A stretch of 64,000 nucleotides of DNA from Scortum barcoo (taxonomy: Eukaryota > Chordata > Actinopteri > Centrarchiformes > Terapontidae), in NCBI GenBank assembly GCA_023238725.1, contig CM041550.1, positions 23,384,586 to 23,448,585 of the forward strand, read 5' to 3'. The position numbers and the translations under genes were made by a program. The notes under the pieces are model-generated. The model did no database searches, was not told the origin of the DNA, and saw only the letters and a list, made by a program, of their open reading frames with translations. Below, piece after piece: positions 1 to 12,200 of this stretch. Position 1 is the first letter of the stretch. Every line of letters begins with the position of its first letter.

Positions 1-99
1 TGTTTTTGGCTAAACCTTTTAACACACTGACATGTGGATACTCATACAATCTGGTATGTTTCTGTTCCCTCCTTATCCTCCTCTGCCTTCCCTCCCTAG

Positions 100-3000
100 G
101 GGCCATCCTTCTGGACCTTGAACAGAACTCCCTGCCCGGCATCGCCCATTTGGTGGTGGAGACGATGATTATCTCTGATCAGATCCGAGCAGAGGACAGA
201 CCCAGTGTCCTTCGGGCTCTGCTTCTCAAACACAGGTCAGTCACCAGGCTTCCACTCACTTTAATAATAAAAAAACAGAGAACATTTTAGTCATCTGGTT
301 TCAGCGCAGTCAGTTTATATTGTGGCCCCCAGGAGAGGGTCATTGGTTTAAAAGTATCATTTTCAATATTCTTAGTCAAATCATTTTTAGGAATATGTGA
401 AAAATTTAGTGAAATTACAAGATGGATAAAATTGAAAATACAGACTTTTTTACTCTCGCCTCATTAATTCATCATCATCATGCATCATATTTCTGCTGTA
501 AATGAATCATTTAGAGCACCTGTAGCTATCTTATCTGTTGAGTTAGGCTCATGACTTAGTCAGGCTTTCTTTGACCTCTACTGAAGAGCAGGAATGCTGT
601 TAAAGTATTTCAACAAAAGGAATGTTTGACATTACATTTTATGAATTATTAGCACTGCCATCTAGCTCTGTGCTACTTGTTTGGAACCTAGTTTGATAAA
701 CATCTAACAAAATAAATGATCATGGAAAGTATTGGTCCTAGTTGTAAACTCATCACTCTGTTATCGTATATCTAGAAATATATTTTTTTTACTGTCAACA
801 AATCCCATTAAAGGCTAAAAGCTAAAAATGAATGTGTTCCTCTAACAAGTATTGTGTGTGTGATTTATCTTCTTCCTCTGTGCCACAGAGCTCCATTGTT
901 GTGCCAAAAATTATTCTAAAAGCACATCAATGAGCCACACTGTTGCATAGGCTCATATGTTCCTTCATGACTTCATACTGTAACTTTGTATTAGGTTGAT
1001 CACACTTGCACTGCTGCTGGAAATAACTTACAAGAACACCAAATGTGAAAATAGTCCTATACCTGTTTTGGTAAGGTATACTACAAAACTATCAAGTGTT
1101 CAGTTGTTTGAGGAATGTATTTATACTTAACAAATAAACAATGTATTCATGACTTATTTTTATGTTAGAATATGTTATAATATAAATATTAAAGTACTTT
1201 CTTGTGGACTCATTGTTGATTGATGAGGACTTTTCTCTTCTATATGTTTTTCTATGTTTGATCTAAAAGCCTGAACGAGAACTCCTCGTGGTTTTGGTCT
1301 GTGATGTTAGTTACCATGGCAACAGTTATTAATTTGATCTCAAACCATCCAAATCCCATTTAATACCAAAGCTAGATGACTAACTCCTCCTTCATGAGAC
1401 AGTTCCCCAAAACATTGTTTAACATTTTAGATGTAGTTAGTTCTTTATCCATGTACTAACAGCCCTGCCGGTGTTCGGTGGTGTGGACGCAGCTTTGTTT
1501 ACATTTTGATCTCAGATTGTTGGTATGGCAGGATGAAGAATAAAACCCGAGCCCTCTACCTCCTTCTCATTAATCATCCTCCTTCAGTGGAGGTTGTTAC
1601 AAAAAGTCAAACCCAGGGGAGCTGAATGGGGAATTTCCAAACTGTGACATTTAACAACCCTTGGCTCTTCATTGGTGTACTTCCCTAAGTTTGACTACGT
1701 TTCAAATGTCAAAACCGTGCTATAGCTGCACTGGGTCTTAAAAACAAGACTGTCAGATTAAAAGTTTTGATTCCTCATTGTGAGAAGCCTTTTGATCTCT
1801 GAATTTTTTTTTTTAATCTTTTCCTTCTCAGTCTTATTCTGTGTCAGACCTACTTTTATTTACGAATGAGTGCTCAGAGCTACACAAAGAAGGACAAAGA
1901 TAGTGTTAGGGGCTGTGAAAAGATATAAATGAGCTAACTTGAAACCAGCTTCTCTAACAATGGTTACTTTTCATAAATTCAGGTTCATTATGTTTCTAAA
2001 ATCTTTAGATACAACCTTCCAGCCAGTGGAGTCAGCTGGTATCAGCTTTGATGGTGTTGTTGGCGATTATTGGCTGTGAAGTTTAAAACTTTGGAAGTGT
2101 GTGTCAGCAGATTTAGAAAATAGATGAATACCACAACTTATTTTCAGGTGTTAGGATTTCAATCAACAGCGACCAGGACTTGCTCACTAGAAAACCTCAA
2201 AAAACCTTCACTGTCACGGCCGGCCCCGTTTTCTTTACACAAGCGCTCACATAACACCAGAGGGGAAAGTTACATCGCATCCTGCACACTGCTGAATGTA
2301 AAGGAAACTAGACAAAAGCATGTGGATGTAATACAGTGGGGCAAAAAAGTATTTAGTCAGCCACCAATTGTGCAAGTTCTCCCACTTAAGATGAGAGAAA
2401 GTCTCCAATTTTCATCATCATAGGTATACCTCAACTATGAGAGACAAAAATCCAGAAAATCACATTGTCTGATTTTTAAAGAATTTATTTGCAAATTATG
2501 GTGGAAAATAAGTATTTGGTCAATAACAAAAGTTCATCTCAATACTTTGTTATATACCCTTTGTTGGCAATGACAGAGGTCAAATGTTTTCTGTAAGTCT
2601 TCACAAGGTTTTCACACACTGTTGCTGGTATTTTGGCCCATTCCTCCATGCAGATCTCCTCTAGAGCAGTGATGTTTTGGGACTGTCGCTGGGCAACACG
2701 GACTTTCAACTCCCTCCAAAGATTTTCTATGGGGTTGAGATCTGGAGACTGGCTAGGCCACTCCAGGACCTTGAAATGCTTCTTACGAAGCCACTCCTTC
2801 GTTGCCCGGGCGGTGTGTTTGGGATCATTGTCAATGCTGAAAGACCCAGCCACGTTTCATCTTCAATGCCCTTGCTGATGGAAGGAGGTTTTCACTCAAA
2901 ATCTCACGATACATGGCCCCATTCATTCTTTCCTTTACACGGATCAGTCGTCCTGGTCCCTTTGCAGAAAAACAGCCCCAAAGCATGATGTTTCCACCCC

Positions 3001-6000
3001 CATGCTTCACAGTAGGTATGGTGTTCTTTGGATGCAACTCAGCATTCTTTCTCCTCCAAACACGACAAGTTGAGTTTTTACCAAAAAGTTCTATTTTGGT
3101 TTCATCTGACCATATGACATTCTCCCAATCCTCTTCTGGATCATCCAAATGCTCTCTAGCAAACTTCAGACGGGCCTGGACATGTACTGGCTTAAGCAGG
3201 GGGACACGTCTGGCACTGCAGGATTTGAGTCCCTCCTGGCGGTGGCGTAGTGTGTTACTGATGGTAGCCTTTGTTACTTTGGTCCCAGCTCTCTGCAGGT
3301 CATTCACTAGGTCCCCCCGTGTGGTTCTGGGATTTTTGCTCACCGTTCTCGTGATCATTTTGACCCCACGGGGTGAGATCTTGCGTGGAGCCCCAGATCG
3401 AGGGAGATTATCAGTGGTCTTGTATGTCTTCCATTTTCTAATAATTGCTCCCACAGTTGATTTCTTCACACCAAGCTGCTTACCTATTGCAGATTCAGTC
3501 TTCCCAGCCTGGTGCAGGTCTACAATTTTGTTTCTGGTGTCCTTTGACAGCTCTTTGGTCTTGGCCATAGTGGAGTTTGGAGTCTGACTGTTTGAGGTTG
3601 TGGACAGGTGTCTTTTATACTGATAACGAAGTTCAAACAGGTGCCATTAATACAGGTAACGAGTGGAGGACAGAGGAGCCTCTTAAAGAAGAAGTTACAG
3701 GTCTGTGAGAGCCAGAAATCTTGCTTGTTTGTAGGTGACCAAATACTTATTTTACCGAGGAATTTACCAATTAATTCATTAAAAATCCTACAATGTGATT
3801 TCCTGGATTCTTTCCCCCATTCTGTCTCTCATAGTTGAAGTGTACCTATGATGAAAATTACAGGCCTCTCTCATCTTTTTAAGTGGGAGAACTTGCACAA
3901 TTGGTGGCTGACTAAATACTTTTTTGCCCCACTGTACATGTGACATGTCATCTCCTGACTGTCTCTCGCTCTCTCAAATGGTCCCCACTTATTGATTGGC
4001 ATCGACCAGCCAGTTAAATTGAACTACCACATATGGACAATGGACTAGTGTGCTACCTGTAATGCATCATGGATTTTTCATTTACGTAACAAAAAAAAAA
4101 ACAAGCTAGGTAAATGGCGAGTGTCATATTGAATCAACAAAAGGAAAGATAAGTCATGCCTATCAAAAGTACAGATGTTGTCATCATGCTCACTCCTTTT
4201 CTAGTTAATATTTTGCATTATTTTAGAGAAGACTTTACTGTAAATACTACTCTGCATTGAATGACAGAAAGGGTCAAACATAAAATTTATCAGTCCTCTC
4301 CACATACTATATGTGTCAGTCTTTTGGATGGCAGTTCAACAATTACCGTAAGTATGGGATGGAGCGTCATGAAATTTTGAACAGATATTCAAGGTAGGCT
4401 CCAGATAAGACTTACTGACTAAAGTGGTCTAGTGCCACCATGAGGATGACAGATGTCGCCACAACTATTGAATAGATTGCCCTGAAAAGAGGTAGATATA
4501 TTCATGGTGCCCAGAAGATGAATCCGAATGATTTTTCATAAGGCTTTATTTATACTATAAAGTATTTTAAGATCTACTTGACAGATTGGCACAAAGGTTG
4601 ATTCAGACTTCTAATAACTTTTCCTATTGGCACCAGCAGGTTGACATTACATTTTTTTAATTTGTGAGGAAAATGAATATCAGGATGAATTATAGCGATT
4701 GACGATCCTCTGGCTTCATATCTAGTGCCATTATGAGTTGAAAAGTTGAGTGGGCATGTATAAAAGCTGGTGTCAATGCCCACATGCAAACATACTGAGC
4801 ACATACACACCTGTTAGATCAATTCATTTTATCACACACACTTCCTGAGGAGATGGAGTTGTCACAGGATTGTAGGTGCTCAGATTTCCATTTTCATGAG
4901 CACTTCTCAGACTTCTTGTTCTTGTTGGCTTAAAAGTTCTTAACTTTTATTTTGTGGAACAGTTACAAAATAAATCTTTAGATGATGATAGATGATCCGC
5001 TACTGACAAGCTCAAGACAAATTTTCCCTCATATCTATTTTCATGGTGTTCATTGTATTTTCCAGGGATCTCATTGTATCCTTATGTCTCTGCATACAGC
5101 TCTCCTAAACCCCTGGTCCAGCTTCCTTTGTCAGACTCCCCCTCTGTCATGGCAGAATGGTACAGCCTGGGTTTCATCAGTAACAGTAATCTTGCATGGA
5201 CTTTGGTGTGATGACACTTCAAAAGTTTGGATTAGGCCAGCAGATTTCATCATATAATTCATAAAACTAACATTGTGGGTGACCAAATTTGCTGTTTTAC
5301 TAAAACCTAATGTGCACACGCTAAGCAACACAACAGATGCACACAAAAGAAGCCGGCCAGCGGGCATTCTTAACAACAGCCCTTCATGCGTTCATTTCAT
5401 CTTTCACAGTCTTTCCACATAAATTCCCAGCTTGTTACTGACTGCTTCTACAGGAAAAAAAAACACTTTGTCATCATTAGAGTCATCACCCTTCTGAGAT
5501 ATCAGATTTACGATGTGGAAAGAAACACATTGAGGTGCTGCTAAAATTTAGCTCATCGGTTACTCAGGACACTTTAAAGATCCTCTGGAAACGTCTCGAG
5601 CACAATTCACTTTTGTGTCACACCTCGTTCTTTTGTCCCGGGGTGCTGTCGTGTCCAATTTGGGCGGCGTCTTATTGGACCATGTGGGCCTAATGAGTGA
5701 GGTGATGTCACCGTTGGACTGAGCAGTGATGCAATGAAGCAGTGTTAAAAAACTTGGCCGGTGTGACTCACTAAATAGTTCCCTTTAAGAGGGGGAGAGA
5801 AGCATGCGTACACTCACATGAGAAAATAATAAGGCTGCACAGATTAATCTCTGAATGTGTCGAGTCAGATTTTCTCGTAAGAGCTCTCTAATTAGCTTGA
5901 ATTGAAGAGTAGAAAATCTGGAAAGGTTTACTGATACCTTTTTTAAATTTATGAGCTGCATTGCTGCTGCATGAGGTAAAGCTCTTTAACATGTTGAATG

Positions 6001-9000
6001 ACCAGAAGGTAGATTAGCTGAACAGGAATCACAGCTGTGCTGGACATTTCTAGAATCCAAATGATCCTGCAAAATACTAGAGTCATAATTTCATTCATCC
6101 TCAGGCTGGAGAGAAAATAAATTGATGCACTTTCTTGTTGAGCTTTCTGACAAATGTTTCACTTTGTGCAAAACAAAATATTTCAAGAACTATTTTATGG
6201 AGTGCCGTGAAATTTGTCGCTTTCATAATCCATAGTAGATCCTGGATTAGACTTTTGGGAAGTTTTCAGTTATCCTATGGATATCATCTGGATCTCTTTG
6301 CTCGAAATTTGGTGCATTCGTGGTTCCAAGATGTCCCAGTTGTCCCAGTGACTTTGGTGATGCACTGAATTTTCATCTGGTGCCACCAGAGGGCAAACAT
6401 TTTTGGTTCAGATTAAATGTTTCTCTCTTATTGGATGGATTACCATGAAAATAGTACAGATATGTATGTTTCCCATGTGATTGCTTAAAATAATTTTTGT
6501 GACTTAAAAAACTAATGGCATTCCCATCAGATTCAGCTGTACATTGTACTTGGTGCTAATAAGCAAATGTTACCATAGCATGCTGAACACTCACTAAAGC
6601 TAAGATGGCGACTTTAAAAGCACTAAACATCAGTGTGTTACCATTGTAACTGTAACTATTAGCATGCTGACGTTACTATCTATCTCCAAGCACAGCTGTG
6701 TCATGCTGCTTCGTTAGCCTGGCTGTAGACTCTTACTCGTGTATTGCTTTTTCATTTACCCACAGCCATCCGAGTGATCTGAAGCATCGTTTTCACCGCC
6801 ACCACTCATCCGCCAGTCTTCATGGCAGCTTCAACCACAACCACGTCCAGGACACCAGTCTGCCGCTGGTGGCCGAGGAGCCTGACGAGCTCCAGGATAA
6901 CAAAGGGCCAGTATACGACCCGAAACAAGACGTGTTTGTCAGCCTCTTTGTACGTTTCCTTGGTCTTTTTTTGTCTTTTTTTTATTTGGCATTTGTTCGT
7001 TCTTAACTGTGCAGCATTCCATGTTCTTCACACTTGTTCTTCTTTGTGAGATATGAGTTCTGAGTGATGGTAGACATAATTGAGGCAGCACTGGCAGACA
7101 GCAAAGTAAATAGGATTCACCAAAGCTAAAGCAAGTGATGAACTAGTTTTGACAGGAATCCACAAGGATAATTGAACTCAGCTATCTAAATGGACAGAGA
7201 TAAAAGAGAAGTTGAGCTGTCTTGTTCTAGTGTATGGTTTGCATTAAGTTCTAAGAATGAGCAGTAAGCATAGATTTAACCATGATTACACTAAATTCCT
7301 GATGTGAGGCCTTTGGCTCTCTGGTTGTTCTTTGAAACACCCCTGCATGAGGTCAGAAGTCATGTAGGTAGTTCTTGAAGTCGGAGAAAGCAATTCTCCT
7401 CGTGCCACATGTGTTGAATTATGTTCTTAGTCAGCTTACAGGTGCTTCTAGTTAAAGCTTCTTGATGCATTAACTGTGAAAACTTAATGTTCCCCATGGC
7501 TTAAAATGTTGGCAAATTTAAAACAGCCTATTAAAAAAATTCTGCTCAGACATAAAGAACCGCTCGTCCAGTTGTGTGGTTGGAAATGGATTGAACAGGG
7601 TCATTACAGTGCTATTGTTCATGCATACATTGCTCTTCCCACAATAATTTCACATTATTGGTCCCATGCTTCGTCATGGTGTCACATCACGTTGGTCAGA
7701 AGAACAATGTGGATAATCTTTGTTCTGTTCCTCCTCCAAGAAATCCCTCCACCCTCTGCCTCCTGAGAGCCATCCAGCTGCAGCCAGATCGATGAAACTC
7801 CTGGCCAAGATTCCCAAAGATGCTGAAGCTGTCATTGTTTTAGTTGGTAAGGAGTTTTTTCGATTAGTTCGCGGAATTATGTCTTTTCTTCTGCTTCTAG
7901 AAACTGCTAAGAGATGAAAATTTTCATTAGACCTAAAAAAAATAAATGACTTCTGTATGTACTCTGATTGCATTTTATATCTAGTGAAGTTTTTAGTGTT
8001 ACATTGCCATTAATGTAAAGTCAGCACCTCTGCAGCTCCCTGTGGACCTGGAAAGCTTTTCCTGACAACTGCAAGATGTTTTGATTACCCTTAACAGCAC
8101 ATTATCACTACAAACAGTGTTAATGAGGAGGGGATTCATTTTGGAGATCCATTTCTGTTGAGATATTTGACAACAAACAGCTGATGAATGAACTAATAGC
8201 TCAAACACAGTCACAGATTCTGTTGTTGCCAAAATTGTCACCCCTTATGTGAACATGTCCCTAAATCCCTAAACATGTTGTGATTTCCTGTCAGGCTGTG
8301 TTGAGTTTCTAGAGCAGCCCGCCATGGCCTTTGTCAGGCTGAACGAAGCAGTCCTTCTGGAGTCAGTGCTGGAGGTCCCCGTTCCTGTTCGCTTTATTTT
8401 CGTCTTGCTTGGTCCCAGCCAGTCCAACGTGGACTACCATGAGATCGGACGCTCCTTCTCCACTCTCATGTCTGACAAGGTGGATGTTAAACCACAATTC
8501 ACATAAAGAAAAGGAATCTGATTCACTGTCAAACATTAACAATTGGATTTCGAATTGTTAAAATTTGTACACATTTACATTGTAAAATATAAAATGATGT
8601 TAAAAAAGTGATTATTTCCTTCCAAGACAGATGTTTGCAAGTGATTTGGATTATTCAGTGGTTGGGTGGATATCATCCTTTTCAGTTTTTACCAATTTTC
8701 ACTGAACTAAAAGACCTTGCAGAGAGGACAGCCCAGAAAATGATTCCAGTACTACAAAGTAAAGAGAATAATGAATAAAATATGAACAAAGCAGCTAATG
8801 ATCCCCTTCAAACTAATTCATTTGAATGCATTTAAATGAAATACTCTACAGGAGTTAACCCTAGTGGCTACAGGGCTTTTATTGTATGTGGCCATCAAAG
8901 GCACGTGTTAAATAATTAATTGGAGACATTTTCGAATCATTAATAAGATAGTAACTCACAGTGAAGCATCTCTCACCACTTACTAGATACAGTAAATACA

Positions 9001-9281
9001 CAGATCCTTTTTGTCTTGACCATCCTTCCTGGTGATGACATTCAATTGTATTTTGTTGCAGAGTTTCCACGAGGTGGCCTACTTTGCTGACGACAGACAG
9101 GACCTCCTGAACGGTATCAATGAATTCTTGGACTGCAGCATCGTCATTCCACCCTCAGATGTGGCGGGCAAAGACCTCCTGAAGACGGTGGCTGACTTCC
9201 AGAAGCAGATGCTGCGCAAGAGGAAGGAAAGAGAACTAAAGAGGCAACAATCCTCGGCTGGAATGGAGCAGAACAACAAAG
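100..9281 (+). CDS. slc4a3: slc4a3 exons of the cytoplasmic N-terminal domain
   Basis: Five exons (100-235, 6766-6931, 7741-7846, 8295-8479, 9062-9281) encode the band-3 type cytoplasmic domain that forms the dimeric regulatory part of AE proteins. Recognisable stretches are GAILLDLEQ and IISDQIRAEDR (first exon), KLLAKIPKDAEAVIVLVG (third), FVRLNEAVLLESVLEVPVPV and DYHEIGRS (fourth), and FHEVAYFADDRQDLL (fifth). The second exon is a variable, histidine-rich insert (RFHRHHSSASLHGSFNHNH) matching a poorly conserved part of AE3. Its donor is uncertain: GT at 6932 or at 6950 both keep frame, and 6932 aligns better with the remembered mammalian protein. The first intron is about 6.5 kb and holds a Tc1 transposon. 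Confidence 0.88.
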
Positions 9282-12200
9282 GTAGTCCGTCAAGTCCCTA
9301 AAGAGAATCTACTCTGAGCCAAACGCTGAGTTACTAGGTCTGAAGGAGGCACTGCTGATTCTGTAAACTAATATTGGTCCTGCAATGTAAACACAGATCG
9401 ATCCCAGCAGACGTCTTTGAAAATGTGTGCAGATCATTCCCTGCATTTGCATAGTTCAAAACATAGATGTGAAAGGTTGTTACAGCAACAAAAGAGCAGA
9501 AGGAAAAAGAAAAATGATTGCCTTAATGTCATTTTAAAAAAGTATATTCACATAAACAACTAAATAGTTTGAGTTATAAATAAAAATGTACATGTTGTCT
9601 TCCTGAACACGTTATTGTCTGCCAAAGAGTTTTTTTTTATACTACCATTGGGTGGCCAAGTCACAGACATTGCTAAAGGCATTTAAAAATCTTACACGAA
9701 GTGGCTAGGGAATAAGCCTGCCATTATTCTGTATGTATGTTATTGTCAAATAAAATATCATGAAAAGAACTGTAATTAATACTTTTCAAATTTCCTTCAA
9801 CTGAAGAAATCTTACAAAATCACGTAATAAAAAAAAAAAGGCTTTAAATGCTCAGCAATTTCATGATCGTGAGTGGCCTCTTACCTTTTAGAATCTGGTG
9901 GAGGTGTTTACATTTGCATTACAATTTGTGCCTTTCACTCACTATTTATTTCATTGTTTTATTACTGTTGGTCATTAGAGGTGAGTCCAGAGGAGGAGGA
10001 GGAGGTAGACCAGGAGGTGGACCCCTTAAAGCGCTCAGGGATCCCTTTCGGAGGTCTGATCCATGACATCCGCCGCCGCTACCCACACTATGTCAGCGAC
10101 TTAAAAGACGCCCTGGACATGCAGTGCATAGCTGCCGTCATTTTCATCTATTTTGCTGCGCTGTCACCCACGATTACCTTTGGAGGCCTGCTGGGTAAGC
10201 TGAAACTATGGGAAACAAGACATTTTGATACCTGTGCTAATGTGATACGACAGACATTCATAGTACCATGTGTTTTTGGCTGTGTGCACATACAGGAGAA
10301 AAAACAGAAGGCATGATGGGAGTGACTGAGCTTATTGTGTCGACTGCAACTCTTGGAGTGATATTCTCGCTGCTTGCTGGTCAGCCGCTCCTCATCATAG
10401 GCTTCTCAGGACCCTTACTAGTGTTTGAAGAAGCCTACTACAAGGTATCAAAACGTAGAAATCTTATACTATCACACACTACATCCCATAGTCCAGTTTT
10501 TGTGTTATACGTTTCACATTTTGTTTTCCCTCAACATGTAACTAACTGTGTCTTTTCGCCCAGTTCTGTCAGGCCCACAACTTTGACTACCTGACTGGTC
10601 GAGTGTGGATCGGTTTCTGGCTCATCTTCATCGTGCTGGTGATCGTGGCAGCAGAGGGCAGCTTCCTCGTCCGCTTCATCTCACCCTTCACCCAGGAGAT
10701 TTTTGCTTTCCTCATCTCCCTTATCTTCATTTATGAGACCTTCTCGAAGCTCTTCAAGGTACTATAGTACTTCAGTTATCACATTGCACACTGAGCTCCC
10801 TAAGAGTTTGGACAATAATAGACACTTTTTATGCATATTGATTTATAACGATTAATACTACAGTGCTAATTAGTGAAGTTGATGATATCCATGAAATAGG
10901 TTTAGTTCTTTCCTTGCTGTCTGTAAAAAGTTACTACCACCCATCAACAGAGGATAAACTGACTTTCTTCCCTCCAGGTCTTTAAGGAACATCCACTGAT
11001 GGCGATGTACCCCAGTGATTTCACCCCAGCTACTGAGCTTGAAGATGGTGAAGACCCAGTCTTCAACCAGCCCAACACTGCCCTCCTGTCTCTGGTCCTC
11101 ATGATGGGCACTTTCTTTGTTGCTTTCTTCCTCAGGAAGTTCCGAAACAGTCGTTTTTTAGGTGGCAAGGTACTCTGATTTTCTGAGTCTCTTAGAAATG
11201 TCTGTCAATGGCTGTCTCAAGGCTGATGACAATTGAAAATTATGTTTAACACAGTTTAAATATAAGTAATAATATAAGTAATATTGAGGCATCCATAAAT
11301 AGATGTTTCCATTCAACTCGAATTTGGAGATGACTTCCTTTGACTTTTTTTGTTAAAATCTGGCTTTATATAAACTTTTACAAGATGTGTGCAGAATGTT
11401 GACTTTATTTGACTTATGTCTGATTTCTCAATATCCCCAGGCCAGAAGGATCATTGGTGACTTTGGCATCCCCATCTCAATTTTACTTTCAGTATTGGTG
11501 GATTACTCCATCACTGACACTTACACACAGGTAAATGTAATGTCAACTATTTCAGTCACAGCAACAGTTGCACTGTCCTTTTATTACGATTTATTGCAAT
11601 AAAACAGTGCCTGTTTTATCTACTTTTAGAAACTCAATGTGCCAAAGGGCTTCTCCGTCACTTCCCCTGAAAAGAGAGGTTGGTTCATCAGTCCCTTTGG
11701 TGACAAGCAGCCTTTTCCTACCTGGATGATGGGAGCATCTATTGTACCTGCTCTTCTAGTCTTTATCCTCATTTTCATGGAAACTCAGATCACTTCGTAC
11801 GTACAATATGATTATCTACAGTGGGAATGCTCTGGATGAAGACTCTTGTGTTTAATAGTATATGCATGCAATGCTTTGATTCCATTTTTCAAATATTTTC
11901 CCATTTTCCGTCCAATCTGTCAGACTGATAGTCAGTAAGAAGGAGCGTCGCCTGGTTAAAGGCTCAGGCTTCCACCTGGATCTCCTGCTCATCGTCACTC
12001 TGGGTGCCATCTGCCCTCTCTTTGGCCTGCCGTGGCTCACCGCGGCACCACTGTGCGCTCCGTCACTCATGTCAACGCCCTCACCGTCATGAGCAAAGCC
12101 ACGGCGCCCGGCGAAAAGCCCATGATCCAGGAGGTGAAAGAACAGAGGCTGACGGGGCTTATGGTGGCTGTCCTTGTTGGTAAGGAGAAAGGCAGGGATG

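Larger units (their letters stand above)
3937..6765 (+). other. slc4a3 intron, part downstream of the Tc1 element
   Basis: Non-coding. Contains two old dispersed-repeat segments (listed separately at 4350-4665 and 6190-6720). No exon seen in the remainder. Confidence 0.55.

Noticed and set aside
2677..3587. Plus-strand ORFs across the Tc1 element (including 2913-3587)
   Set aside because: They are antisense shadows of the transposase, which is on the minus strand.
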